Shown here: positions 1 through 8,200 of the stretch, piece by piece
Layout of the letters: each line of letters starts with the position of its first letter
Position numbering within the stretch: the first letter of the stretch is position 1
Assembly: GCA_017503325.1 (NCBI GenBank)
Contig: JAFVTI010000040.1
Span: 1 to 32,929 of the forward strand
Length of the DNA: 32,929 bases
Reading direction: 5' to 3'
Source: Clostridia bacterium
Lineage (GTDB): Bacteria; Bacillota; Clostridia; Oscillospirales; CAG-272
Made by a program: the position numbers and the translations under genes
Notes under the pieces: generated by a model
Database searches by the model: none
Told to the model about the DNA's origin: nothing
What the model saw: the letters and a program-made list of their open reading frames with translations, nothing else

Positions 1-132
1 TACTCATAGATAAATCCTCCAAATATGTTTTTTTAGTTTTGACTGGCAGGTCATACTAATTATATCATATTTGGAGGATTTCATCTCATCGGCAGAGCCT
101 CTATTGAACCACGCGACTATCGCGTGGTTTTC
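1..132 (-). mobile_element. Left end of an IS200/IS605-type element (partial), outward-facing tnpA start
   Basis: These 132 bases are the exact reverse complement of 32798-32929, and the match ends abruptly at 132/133. Read on the minus strand there is a perfect 10-bp hairpin (107-116 with 120-129, loop of 3), then a second perfect 16-bp inverted repeat (66-81 with 12-27) that contains a GGAGG ribosome-binding site, then an ATG at 7-5 followed by one Ser codon before the contig ends. A terminal hairpin plus a leader hairpin covering the Shine-Dalgarno is the known arrangement of IS200-type tnpA leaders. The transposase itself lies outside the window, so the family assignment is inference. Confidence 0.6.
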
Positions 133-145
133 GTCTTACAAAAAG

Positions 146-170
146 AAAAGCCGCCAACAGGCGGCTTTTT
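146..170 (-). terminator. Rho-independent terminator downstream of radA
   Basis: A 10-bp stem (146-155 with 160-169, loop AACA) is followed on the minus strand by a T-rich run. It lies 26 bases beyond the radA stop codon and closes the comEC-radA unit, separating it from the IS end. Confidence 0.85.
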
Positions 171-195
171 ACTATGAATCCTTCACCCCTTATTT

Positions 196-1605
196 TCAAA
201 ACTCCTGCTCGTCCTCTTTGACGCTTGCCAACAGGCTTGGCAGCTCAAAGATCGAGCGGATGGCGTGGATCTTGATGCCGGGGCAGTCAAACGGTCTCTT
301 TTCCACGTTGCGGTAGGGAATGACCGCGGTGGTGAAGCCCAGTCTTGCGGCCTCCTTGACGCGGTTTTCCACGTGCGAGACGGCGCGTACCTCTCCGGAA
401 AGTCCGATCTCTCCCACGGCGATCATGCCCTCGGGCACGACGCGATCAAGTAGCGAGGAGAGCAGCGCCAGCGCGACCGCGAGGTCGGTAGCGGTCTCGT
501 CCAATCGCAGACCGCCCACAACGTTGGTGTATACGTCGTTCTGATAGAATTTGAGCCCCATACGCTTTTCCAAGACGTCGATGATCAGGCAGAGTCTGTT
601 GTAGTCAATGCCGTTGGCCACGCGGCGCGGGGAGGGGAAGTAGGTCTGCGAAACCAGCGCCTGCACCTCGGCAATTAAGGGGCGCGTGCCCTGTACGGTA
701 CAAACGGCCGCGCTGCCCGAAACGCCCTTGGGTCTGCCTGAGAGCAGCATTTCCGAGGGGTTGGCGACCTCTTCAAGACCCTTGTCGGTCATCTCAAAGA
801 CGCCGATCTCGTTGGTCGAGCCATATCTGTTTTTGGTGGCGCGGATGATGCGGTAGGATTGCTGCTTTTCGCCCTCAAAGCAAAGCACGGCATCCACCAT
901 GTGCTCTAAAATTTTGGGGCCTGCAATGCTGCCTTCCTTGTTGACGTGGCCGACCAGGAATACCGAAACGCCCTGTCCCTTGGCCTTGCCGATAAACGCC
1001 ATGGCGTTCTCGCGCACCTGTGCAATGCTGCCGGGTGCGGAGCTGATCTTTTCCGACCATACGGTCTGGATTGAGTCCACGATCAGAATTTCGGGCGAGA
1101 GCTTGTCGGTCTCGCGCAGAATGCTGTCGATGTTGGTCTCGGTCAGCACGTAAAGATTGTCACAGTTGACGCCAAGGCGATCGGCGCGCAGCTTGAGCTG
1201 ACCGCCCGATTCCTCGCCCGAGACGTAGAGCACCTTTCTGTTTTGCCCCAGTGCCTGCGAGATCTGCAAGAGCAGCGTGGATTTACCAATGCCGGGCTCA
1301 CCCGAGAGCAGCACTACCTCGCCAAGCACAAGTCCTCCGCCCAGCACGCGGTCAAGCTCGTCAAGCCCTGTGTTGTAGCGGATGTGCGTGGGAAGTGCCA
1401 GCTCGTCAAAGCGCACGGCGTGGTGGTCTCCGCTCATGGCAAGCGCACTATTGCGCTTGGCCGCGGCAGACGCCTCCGTGCCCTGAGTGTCGATCACGTC
1501 CTCGATAAAGGTGTTCCACGCACCGCAGGAGGGGCATTTACCCATCCATTTTGGAGAGCGGTAGGAGCATTCTTCACATATATAAACGGTTTTTAAGCCT
1601 TTCAT
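196..1605 (-). CDS. radA: DNA repair protein RadA (Sms)
   Basis: RadA is a RecA-related, DnaB-like ATPase that promotes branch migration of recombination intermediates during repair and transformation. The protein (469 aa, near the usual 450-460) has an N-terminal C4 zinc finger (CEEC...CPSC), a Walker A GEPGIGKST, the RadA signature KNRxG (KNRYG here, more often KNRFG) and a C-terminal Lon-protease-like domain (GEIGLSGEVRAV). The ATG at 1605 was chosen over an in-frame start 57 bases upstream because it starts right at the zinc finger and has GAAAGG 9 bases before it. It lies 34 bases after the comEC stop on the same strand, so the two are probably cotranscribed, a pairing that fits DNA uptake followed by recombination. 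Confidence 0.96.
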   Translation of the reverse strand: MKGLKTVYICEECSYRSPKWMGKCPSCGAWNTFIEDVIDTQGTEASAAAKRNSALAMSGDHHAVRFDELALPTHIRYNTGLDELDRVLGGGLVLGEVVLLSGEPGIGKSTLLLQISQALGQNRKVLYVSGEESGGQLKLRADRLGVNCDNLYVLTETNIDSILRETDKLSPEILIVDSIQTVWSEKISSAPGSIAQVRENAMAFIGKAKGQGVSVFLVGHVNKEGSIAGPKILEHMVDAVLCFEGEKQQSYRIIRATKNRYGSTNEIGVFEMTDKGLEEVANPSEMLLSGRPKGVSGSAAVCTVQGTRPLIAEVQALVSQTYFPSPRRVANGIDYNRLCLIIDVLEKRMGLKFYQNDVYTNVVGGLRLDETATDLAVALALLSSLLDRVVPEGMIAVGEIGLSGEVRAVSHVENRVKEAARLGFTTAVIPYRNVEKRPFDCPGIKIHAIRSIFELPSLLASVKEDEQEF

Positions 1606-1639
1606 TGTTCTGTACCTTTCAATTGATACTACTATTATA

Positions 1640-3973
1640 TCACGGATCGTCCTTGCTTGCAAGAGTGAAATACACGATTTCGGGGCAAACGGTCATGCTG
1701 CGCGCGCCCACAAGACTCTGCGGATCGCAAAATGCAGCCAGCTCGCGCGTGGCAAACACCACGTCCGCGTCCTGACAGCCATCAAGCGCATAAGTCAGCC
1801 GCGGCTTTGGGCCTCGCTCGGGGATGACGATGGCGTCGGCATCGCGGACCGCGTCAACCATCTGATCGGCAAGCATACCGTAGGTGGCAGACGCACAGAC
1901 CGTGCTCAGAAGCGCGTCTCCCTTTTGCAGCGTGACTATCAGTACGGGCTGCTCGGAGCGGGAAAGCTCGGTGCGGTGCACGGTCAGCACAGTGCCCTCA
2001 AACCACTCGATCGTGCTTCCGTATTCGTACGTCACAACCTCTGCGCCGTATCGCTTTGCAATCTCGCAAAGCCCTGCTTGCACGGCAAGCTCGTCCGGGG
2101 CGGTGGTGGCGGGCATATAGATCAGATCGGTTTTATATGAGTAAAGCAGATCTGTCAGCTGGGCAGTCTGCAGCGCGTGGTAATCACACAGCAGCAAAGC
2201 ACCGACCTCGGTTGCATGCAGCTCCGAGGCGGCATACGTTGCATAACCGAGTGAGCTGCCGATTCCCGTGGAGAGATCGCAGATATACGCGCGATAGCCG
2301 TTTGTCGCAACAATGGCCTCGGAGACCGATGAGGGGTGCGTGTAGGCCGCGTGCAGCGTGTTCTTTTCAAGTGCTGCATTGACCGGGAAAAAGATACAAA
2401 GCGAGCAGGCCAGCAGAATGGGCGGCAGCGAGAGCAGCAGCTTTTTGCGCAGCGGCAGGATCAGAAGCAGCAGCATGATGCAGCAAAACAGAATGGACAG
2501 GATGTACACGGTCGTATGCGTCAGCGGGACCAGCGCGCCGTCCACGGCAGAGATGCCCTCGGTATAGGGAAGGATCAGCGCGTAAAGCAGGCGGATCAGC
2601 GTGCAAAACAGATTGGCGATCGGTGGAATAAAGCAAAAGAGCAGTGCACCTGTGCCCAGCACCAGCATGGCAGCGACGGTGGGCGAGAGCAAAAGCGTGG
2701 TCAAGGGGGAGAAGGCCGACACGTGGCCGATCAGAAAGCAAGAGGGAACCATGATCGAAAAGGTGGCGATCACGCCGATCAGCAGCGTTTCAAGCACTGC
2801 CGTCGTAGAGCGTGCCAGTACGCGCTTTGCCTTGGCGTGCGGAGGCTTGCAGAGCACCTCGCTGCGCTCCGAAAGATACGTGTGCAGGGGCGGCACCAGC
2901 GTAACGATGCCGAACGTGGCAAGAAAAGAAAGAATAAAGCCGGAGTCGCAGGCGGAAAAGGGGTCAAACAGCAGGATCAGCGCGCCCACAAGCCCCAGAG
3001 AGGTCAGGGTGTCGTTGTCCGAGGCCAGCAGATAAGAAAGCTGCAAAGCGCACATCATGACCACGGCACGCAGCGCTGAGACCGAAACGCCGGTCAGCAG
3101 TAAATATCCCACAGAGGCTGCCACCAGCAGCACTGCGCGCGCCTTGCGGTGCACGCGCAGCTTGCCGAGCAAAAGCCCGAGCGAGCCGATCAGGATCGAG
3201 ACGTGCATGCCCGAAAGTGCCAGCATGTGTGAAGCACCCGCACGCTCAAAATCGCGCGCAAGCGTGCCCACTAAAAAGCTCTTGTTGCCAAGCAGCAGCG
3301 CACATACAAGTCCGCCGCTTTGGTTCCCGCACAGATTCAAAAGCTTGCGGCACAGGGCGTTGTTGAGCTTGTGCAGCGCGACTCTCGGAAGAAACGCACC
3401 TTCCTTTGTCTGCGTGACCTCGGATTCATCCCCGACGGAGAATTGCAGACGCAAGCCTCGGGCCAGCGCGTCATTTTCATTTGCGTAAAGAGAGTTGAGC
3501 TGGTCGTAGGTAGAGGGCTCGGCTGTCGCGGTAAACGAGTCTCCCACCTGCAGGGAAGCGTTGAACTCGCAAACAAGCTGTGCGTCAAAGCTCTGCCTTA
3601 GTCCGTCGATCTTTTGCACGCGGATGCGGTACACGGTCAAGCCGTCAGCACCCACACGCTCGGTCACAATGCCTTGCACCTCGCAGCTCTCGCGCTCTGC
3701 AATACGCTCGTATTTTTGCTGCGAGACGTCAAATGCAAGGTAGCAGCCCGCGAAGGCGGCAGAGACGCACAAAAGTCCGGTCACGATCCGCATGGCAAGC
3801 TTTTTGGAGATCCGCTTTCCAAGCGAGAGCAGCGTGCAAAGCAAGATCAGCAAAGCTCCCGCGATCATGACGGAAATTTTTATGGCGGAAGAGGAAAAAC
3901 GCGCACAAAAGATGCATATGATATACAACAGACAGGCAGAAAACAACGGTCGATTTTTCAAAATAGCCATCAT
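1640..3973 (-). CDS. comEC: ComEC/Rec2-family competence protein with degenerate lactamase-like domain
   Basis: ComEC forms the channel that takes single-stranded DNA across the membrane during natural transformation. The 777-aa product shows two N-terminal hydrophobic segments, an OB-like DUF4131 region (about 95-185), the Competence core with the typical ALLLGNKS and HMLALSGMHVS motifs (about 224-260), many membrane helices, and a C-terminal domain (from about 540) in the place of the metallo-beta-lactamase domain. The HxHxDH metal motif is absent: the equivalent stretch reads LLLCDYHALQT near residue 596. Two adjacent ATGs (3973 and 3970) are possible; the upstream one is given. The ribosome-binding site is weak (AGCGAG). 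A sigma-A-like promoter lies at 4004-4032. Confidence 0.9.
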   Translation of the reverse strand: MMAILKNRPLFSACLLYIICIFCARFSSSAIKISVMIAGALLILLCTLLSLGKRISKKLAMRIVTGLLCVSAAFAGCYLAFDVSQQKYERIAERESCEVQGIVTERVGADGLTVYRIRVQKIDGLRQSFDAQLVCEFNASLQVGDSFTATAEPSTYDQLNSLYANENDALARGLRLQFSVGDESEVTQTKEGAFLPRVALHKLNNALCRKLLNLCGNQSGGLVCALLLGNKSFLVGTLARDFERAGASHMLALSGMHVSILIGSLGLLLGKLRVHRKARAVLLVAASVGYLLLTGVSVSALRAVVMMCALQLSYLLASDNDTLTSLGLVGALILLFDPFSACDSGFILSFLATFGIVTLVPPLHTYLSERSEVLCKPPHAKAKRVLARSTTAVLETLLIGVIATFSIMVPSCFLIGHVSAFSPLTTLLLSPTVAAMLVLGTGALLFCFIPPIANLFCTLIRLLYALILPYTEGISAVDGALVPLTHTTVYILSILFCCIMLLLLILPLRKKLLLSLPPILLACSLCIFFPVNAALEKNTLHAAYTHPSSVSEAIVATNGYRAYICDLSTGIGSSLGYATYAASELHATEVGALLLCDYHALQTAQLTDLLYSYKTDLIYMPATTAPDELAVQAGLCEIAKRYGAEVVTYEYGSTIEWFEGTVLTVHRTELSRSEQPVLIVTLQKGDALLSTVCASATYGMLADQMVDAVRDADAIVIPERGPKPRLTYALDGCQDADVVFATRELAAFCDPQSLVGARSMTVCPEIVYFTLASKDDP

Positions 3974-4003
3974 ATTCTCGCTTTTTATGTAAAATTCATC
4001 TTA

Positions 4004-4032
4004 ATTTTACCGCAAAATGGCAGTAAAGTCAA
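4004..4032 (-). promoter_or_regulatory. Sigma-A-type promoter of comEC-radA
   Basis: On the minus strand TTGACT (4032-4027), a 17-bp spacer and TAAAAT (4009-4004) precede comEC by about 30 bases. It is divergent from the acpP promoter. Confidence 0.6.
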
Positions 4033-4060
4033 TGCAATACCATGAAATTCAAAAATTGCC

Positions 4061-4089
4061 TTGACAAATTTCGGAAAATCGTATATAAT
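4061..4089 (+). promoter_or_regulatory. Perfect consensus sigma-A promoter of acpP
   Basis: TTGACA (4061-4066), a 17-bp spacer and TATAAT (4084-4089) match the consensus exactly, implying strong constitutive transcription of acpP. Confidence 0.92.
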
Positions 4090-4155
4090 GATACCTGTGT
4101 AACATGCAAAAGCATGCAAACGTAAAAGAATGAAATCTATTCGGAGGAATATATT

Positions 4156-4377
4156 ATGTTTGAGAAACTGAAGAACCTGTTCGTGGAAGAGCTGCAGATC
4201 GATGCTGACGAGATCACCATGGACGCTGAGCTGATCAAAGATCTGGGCATCAATTCCATTGAGCTTGCTGACCTGGTTATGCTTTGCGAGGAAAAGTTTG
4301 ACATTGAGATCGACGACGAGGACATCCACAAGTTTGTAACTGTTGGTGACGTTGTCAACTACTTGGAAAACCGTTGA
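4156..4377 (+). CDS. acpP: Acyl carrier protein
   Basis: Carrier of growing acyl chains in fatty-acid synthesis through a 4'-phosphopantetheine arm attached by AcpS. The 73-aa acidic protein is of normal length. The attachment Ser is Ser34 in LGINSIELADL; the usual Asp before the Ser (DSL) is Asn here. The start has GGAGG at 4143-4147. It has its own perfect promoter and terminator and is monocistronic, without neighbouring fab genes, so it could be the housekeeping ACP or a second specialised ACP. Codon use is biased (GCT, GAG, CTG, AAG) as expected for high expression. Confidence 0.93.
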   Translation: MFEKLKNLFVEELQIDADEITMDAELIKDLGINSIELADLVMLCEEKFDIEIDDEDIHKFVTVGDVVNYLENR

Positions 4378-4390
4378 TTTTTACAACGAT

Positions 4391-4427
4391 AAAGAACACA
4401 CCGAGTGCTCGGTGTGTTCTTTTTTTT
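4391..4427 (+). terminator. Rho-independent terminator of acpP
   Basis: A perfect inverted repeat (4394-4405 with 4408-4419, extended by A/T pairs) is followed by a run of eight T. It lies 16 bases after the acpP stop. Confidence 0.93.
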
Positions 4428-4456
4428 GCATGAAAAATCCGCGCGGCGCATACATA
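4428..4456 (+). promoter_or_regulatory. Possible sporulation sigma-factor promoter before the amidase-dpaAB unit
   Basis: No sigma-A promoter is visible before the amidase. CATACATA (4449-4456) resembles the -10 of sigma-E/sigma-K promoters and GCATG (4428-4432) resembles a sigma-G -35, but spacing and consensus are imperfect. The content of the operon suggests sporulation control; the site itself is weakly supported. Confidence 0.22.
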
Positions 4457-4486
4457 GTAATAAGTAGTTTGTCCGCGGAGGTAGAT

Positions 4487-5269
4487 ATGAAAAACAGAAA
4501 GCTTGTCATTCCTTTTGTATTTTTGCTTGGCACCGTGCTGATCGGGGCTTTGACCGTAGGGCTGTTTTTGCTCTCGGGCGGCAAGGCTGAGCCCATCCCC
4601 AGGCCGCCCACCGTTCCGGGGGAGCAGGAGAGCGGGGAGGAGCAGCCCCAAGAGCCCGTGGGTGTGGTCATCATTGACGCGGGGCACGGTGGGGAGGACG
4701 GCGGTGCGGTGGGCGTCAGCGGCCTTGTGGAAAAGGACCTCAATCTGGATCTTGCCAAGCGTCTTGCCGCCTTGCTGGAGCAGCAGGGCTTTGAGGTGAT
4801 CATGACGCGCACCGAGGACGTGCTGCTCTATGACCGCAACAGTGACTACGAGGGCAGAAAAAAGGTGCTTGACTTAGCGGCGCGACAGGCCATCGGAGAC
4901 GCGCATCCGGATGCGGTGTTTGTCAGCATTCACGCCAATACCTTCTCGCAGCCGCAATACCACGGCCTGCAGATCTGGTACGGCGCAGGCAATCCGGGCA
5001 GCGCAGCACTTGCCGAGCAGATCCGATGTGCGGTGGTGGATTCGCTGCAGCCGGACAATCACAGGCAAAGCAAGCAGGCGGGCAGCAATATCTATCTTTT
5101 GTACCATTTAAGGAATCCCGCCGTGCTGGTGGAGTGCGGCTTTTTGTCCAACCCTTCCGAGTGCAAGGCCTTGGAGGACGAGGCGTATCGTGATCGGCTG
5201 GCGCATGCACTTTGTCAGGGGATCGCGGCATATTATGAAAATGATGCCTGTGAAGGGAGGACTCAATGA
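4487..5269 (+). CDS. cwlD: N-acetylmuramoyl-L-alanine amidase, CwlD-like
   Basis: A zinc amidase (Amidase_3 family) that cleaves the bond between muramic acid and the stem peptide. CwlD enzymes do this in the spore cortex, where it is needed to make muramic lactam. The 260-aa protein has a short cytoplasmic tail, one membrane anchor (about 5-28), a Pro/Glu-rich linker and the catalytic domain with DAGHGGEDGGA (zinc His), EKD (Glu), SIHAN (zinc His) and VECGFLSN (catalytic Glu). The ATG at 4487 has GGAGG at 4477-4481 and begins just before the membrane segment; upstream in-frame starts run through the acpP terminator. The stop overlaps dpaA (ATGA), linking it to dipicolinate synthesis and supporting the CwlD assignment over a vegetative amidase. 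Confidence 0.82.
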   Translation: MKNRKLVIPFVFLLGTVLIGALTVGLFLLSGGKAEPIPRPPTVPGEQESGEEQPQEPVGVVIIDAGHGGEDGGAVGVSGLVEKDLNLDLAKRLAALLEQQGFEVIMTRTEDVLLYDRNSDYEGRKKVLDLAARQAIGDAHPDAVFVSIHANTFSQPQYHGLQIWYGAGNPGSAALAEQIRCAVVDSLQPDNHRQSKQAGSNIYLLYHLRNPAVLVECGFLSNPSECKALEDEAYRDRLAHALCQGIAAYYENDACEGRTQ

Positions 5270-6024
5270 TGCGAATATACGTAGCGGGCAAAGACGCCCG
5301 CATGGACTACGCTGCCAAGAGCCTGCAAGACGCGGGATTCGAGGTCACAAGCGCGCCTTGCGCACAGGAGTGCGGCGCGCTTGTGCTGTCGGTCAGGTGC
5401 AGCGATGCGGATCGAAAGCACGCACTACAAGCGCAACAAAGAGGAGCTTACGTGATCGGCGGCATGCTGCCCGTGCACGGAGAGCGATGCTTTGATTACA
5501 TGAAAAACGAGGCGTTTTTATACGAGAATGCCCGCATTACGGCCGAGGGGGCGATCATGCTGCTGGGGGCTGAGCTTGCGGGCACGCTGTACGGCGCAGA
5601 CGTTGCCATAGTCGGTATGGGCAGGATCGCCGAGTGCATGTGCCGCATGCTTTGTGCGCTTGGCGTGCGCACCACGGTATATGCGCGTCGCCCCGAGGCA
5701 CTTGCCCGCGCACGCGCCCTGGGGGCTGCAACGGTCTGCTTTTCGGGCGTGCTGCCGCACGAGATGATAAGCCACGACGCAGTATGCAATACCGTGCCGC
5801 ACGTGCTGCTGCACGAGGGGCTTTTGTCAGAGCTTGGGCAGGACGTGCTGCTTTTGGAGCTTGCAAGCGCACCGGGCGGCTTTGATATGGCGGCGGTCGA
5901 GCGGTATGGCTTACATTACGTAAACGGGCAGGGACTGCCGGGAAAATACGCGCCGCGTGCTGCGGGCGAGCTGATCGCAAATTACACCGTCAAGGTACTG
6001 AAGGGGGAGATCGGACATGAGTGA
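5266..6024 (+). CDS. dpaA: Dipicolinate synthase subunit A
   Basis: With DpaB it makes dipicolinic acid from a dihydrodipicolinate-pathway intermediate in the mother cell; the product is pumped into the spore core for heat resistance. The 252-aa protein has an N-terminal domain, a Rossmann nucleotide-binding motif (VAIVGMGRIAE, about 107-117) and the family C-terminal signature GLPGKYAPRAAGE. It is shorter than the roughly 300-aa Bacillus subunit, mostly in the N-terminal half. GGGAGG (5255-5260) would serve either of two adjacent ATGs (5266 or 5269). Its start overlaps the amidase stop and its end overlaps dpaB by 8 bases, indicating translational coupling. Confidence 0.9.
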   Translation: MMRIYVAGKDARMDYAAKSLQDAGFEVTSAPCAQECGALVLSVRCSDADRKHALQAQQRGAYVIGGMLPVHGERCFDYMKNEAFLYENARITAEGAIMLLGAELAGTLYGADVAIVGMGRIAECMCRMLCALGVRTTVYARRPEALARARALGAATVCFSGVLPHEMISHDAVCNTVPHVLLHEGLLSELGQDVLLLELASAPGGFDMAAVERYGLHYVNGQGLPGKYAPRAAGELIANYTVKVLKGEIGHE

Positions 6025-6595
6025 GATCAGACAAACCATCGGGTTTGCCATGTGCGGATCGTACTGCACGCACGCACAAGCGCTTGCGCAGTTGGATACG
6101 CTATTGCAAAAGGGCTACGATGTCGTGCCCATTATGAGCGAGCGCGTATGGGAGACGGACACGCGCTTTGGCACAGCGCACGCGCTGCGGCAAAGCGTGG
6201 AGGCAAAATGCGGAAACGAGATCATCCACACCATCAAGGACGCAGAGCCGCTGGGGCCTGCGCGGCCGCTGTCCGCTTTGGTCATTTGTCCCTGCACGGG
6301 CAACACGCTTGCCAAGCTTGCCGCAGGCGTGACCGATTCCGCGGTCTGCATGGCGGCCAAGGCGCACCTGCGCTCGGATCGCCCCTTGCTGATATCGCTT
6401 GCCTCCAACGACGCCATGTCGGCCAATCTGCAGAATATCGCCACGCTGCTCAACCGCAAAAACGTGTTTTTCGTGCCCGTGCGGCAGGATGATCCCACCA
6501 GTAAGCCGCATTCCTTGGTGGCCGAATTTTCTCTCGTCCCGGGAGCATTGGAGCAGGCACTTGCGGGCAGACAGATGCGAAAGCTGTTTTTATAG
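6017..6595 (+). CDS. dpaB: Dipicolinate synthase subunit B
   Basis: Flavoprotein-fold subunit of dipicolinate synthase. The 192-aa protein shows GFAMCGSYCTHAQ near the N terminus, LVICPCTGNTLAKLA with VTDSAVCMAAKAHLR in the middle and RPLLISLASNDAMS, all typical of SpoVFB. The start overlaps the dpaA stop by 8 bases and has GGGGGAGA just upstream. It is the last gene of the amidase-dpaA-dpaB unit; no clear terminator follows before the next promoter at 6642. Confidence 0.92.
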   Translation: MSEIRQTIGFAMCGSYCTHAQALAQLDTLLQKGYDVVPIMSERVWETDTRFGTAHALRQSVEAKCGNEIIHTIKDAEPLGPARPLSALVICPCTGNTLAKLAAGVTDSAVCMAAKAHLRSDRPLLISLASNDAMSANLQNIATLLNRKNVFFVPVRQDDPTSKPHSLVAEFSLVPGALEQALAGRQMRKLFL

Positions 6596-6641
6596 TCATA
6601 TTTCGTCGAACGGTTGTTATGGGAATATTTACAAATTGGTC

Positions 6642-6670
6642 TTGCTTTGGGCACAAAAATGCGGTATGAT
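6642..6670 (+). promoter_or_regulatory. Sigma-A-type promoter of the DUF5685/J-protein unit
   Basis: TTGCTT (6642-6647), a 17-bp spacer and TATGAT (6665-6670) lie 28 bases before the GTG start of the DUF5685 gene. Confidence 0.6.
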
Positions 6671-6698
6671 AGAATAGAATTCTTGTGGGAGGTGCGCC

Positions 6699-7589
6699 GT
6701 GTTTGGCTATATTCAGATCTTACAGCCGGAACTGAAAATCCGCGAATATGCCTGCTATCGCGGCGCGTATTGCGGTCTTTGCCGTCAGATGGGCAAGTGC
6801 ACGGGGCAATGCTCCCGCCTGACCTTGCGCTACGACGCGGCAGCCATGGTGCTTTTGCGTATGGCGGCACGGGGCACGACTCCCGAGTTTACAAAGAAGC
6901 GTTGCTTTTTACATCCGCTGACCAAGGCCGACGTGCTGAGTCCTTGTGAGGAGACCGAAACGGTTGCCTGCATCATGGCGGCGCTTGCGTATCATAAATG
7001 CAAGGACGATATTGCAGACGAGCGCGGATGGGCACGCCTGCGCGCGCGTTTCGCGCTGCCGTATTTTGCGCACATGCGCCGCCGTGCCAAAAGGCGCATG
7101 CCCGAGATCGATCGGATCGCGCAACAGGGCATGCAAGACTTTGCCCGTGCTGAGAAAGACTCGAACGGCTCTGCGGACATTCCCGCCAATGCGTTCGGAA
7201 CCATGATGGGCGACCTTTTGTCCTATAACACCCAAGGGCAGACGCACGCGATCCTGCATGCACTTGGATGCAGCATGGGCAGATGGGTGTTTTTGCTGGA
7301 TGCTGCCGAGGACTATGAAAAGGACGTGCAAAAGGGAAGGTACAACGCGCTCTATACGCTGTACGGTGAGCGGGAGCTGACCGATTCCATGCGCAAGACC
7401 ATGGATACGCTGCTCTCAGTCGAGCTTGCCGATGCGCTTGCTGCCGTAGATCTGATCGATTGGAACGGCCGCGCCGACTTGGAGGGCGTGGTATATAATA
7501 TTGTGTGTATGGGAATGCCCGCGCAGGCAAGGGCGGTGCTGTTCCCGCAGAAAAACTGTCAAAAATGCAAAGGAGAGCGCGGAGCATGA
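6699..7589 (+). CDS. DUF5685-family protein
   Basis: A 296-aa protein resembling the clostridial DUF5685 family, which has no known function. The N-terminal MFGYIQ and a cluster of Cys (19, 25, 28) in [10 protein letters not shown], a C-terminal Cys pair (287 and 290, CQKC) and DDIADERGW suggest a mostly helical, possibly metal-binding protein. It starts at GTG (6699) with GGGAGG at 6687-6692. Its stop overlaps the start of the J-domain gene (ATGA), so the two are probably translated together. The J-protein could be its chaperone partner; that is inference from the coupling. Confidence 0.8.
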   Translation: MFGYIQILQPELKIREYACYRGAYCGLCRQMGKCTGQCSRLTLRYDAAAMVLLRMAARGTTPEFTKKRCFLHPLTKADVLSPCEETETVACIMAALAYHKCKDDIADERGWARLRARFALPYFAHMRRRAKRRMPEIDRIAQQGMQDFARAEKDSNGSADIPANAFGTMMGDLLSYNTQGQTHAILHALGCSMGRWVFLLDAAEDYEKDVQKGRYNALYTLYGERELTDSMRKTMDTLLSVELADALAAVDLIDWNGRADLEGVVYNIVCMGMPAQARAVLFPQKNCQKCKGERGA

Positions 7590-8200
7590 ATGATCCGTAT
7601 AAGATACTCGGTATCAGTCCGGATGCCGACGAAGACGAAATCAAAAAAGCCTACCGCGCGCTGGCGCGAAAATATCACCCCGACAGATATGCGGGCAAGC
7701 CTGAGCTGCAGGCGAGCGCGGAGCAGAAAATGAAGGAGATCAACGCCGCCTACGAGGAGGTACAGGCCATTCGCAGCGGCAAAAAGCAGAGCGGCGGTCA
7801 GTCGTATGGCTACGGCGGCTTCCGTGCCGAGGGCAGCCCCACGGGCGACGCGCTGTATACCGATATCCGCCATCTGATCAACAACGGTGCGATCGAGCGT
7901 GCATATACGCTTTTGCAGTCGGTGCCCGAGCAAAAGAGGGGCGGGGAATGGCACTTCCTGATCGGCTGTGTGTACGTGCGCATGGGCAGACGTGTCGATG
8001 CATGCCGTGAGTTTGATATTGCATGCGGTATGGAGCCGCACAATGCTGAATACCGCGCGGCAAGAGAACGCTTTGACCAAAGCGCAAACGCGTTTGGCAG
8101 GCAGACCACAATCGAGAATCCCGGATGTAACTGCTGCCATATCTGCACCGCGCTGGCTTGTGCCAATTTGTGCTGCAGCTGCGCTCGACGAGGGCTGTGA
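7586..8200 (+). CDS. J-domain protein with Cys-rich tail
   Basis: A 204-aa protein with an N-terminal J domain (about 2-65) including the DnaK-stimulating HPD motif at 31-33, so it probably recruits Hsp70. It lacks the Gly/Phe and zinc domains of true DnaJ. A linker is followed by a TPR-like pair of helices (about 90-165) and a tail with seven Cys in about 20 residues (CNCCHIC...CCSC) that could bind metal or be lipid- or disulfide-modified. The ATG at 7586 was chosen over a start 81 bases upstream because it begins the J domain, has GGAG close by and overlaps the previous stop. It overlaps the next gene by one base (TGATG). Confidence 0.88.
   Translation: MNDPYKILGISPDADEDEIKKAYRALARKYHPDRYAGKPELQASAEQKMKEINAAYEEVQAIRSGKKQSGGQSYGYGGFRAEGSPTGDALYTDIRHLINNGAIERAYTLLQSVPEQKRGGEWHFLIGCVYVRMGRRVDACREFDIACGMEPHNAEYRAARERFDQSANAFGRQTTIENPGCNCCHICTALACANLCCSCARRGL

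Noticed and set aside
71..316. 81-codon plus-strand frame at the left end
   Set aside because: It runs from the IS end through the radA terminator into antisense of radA.
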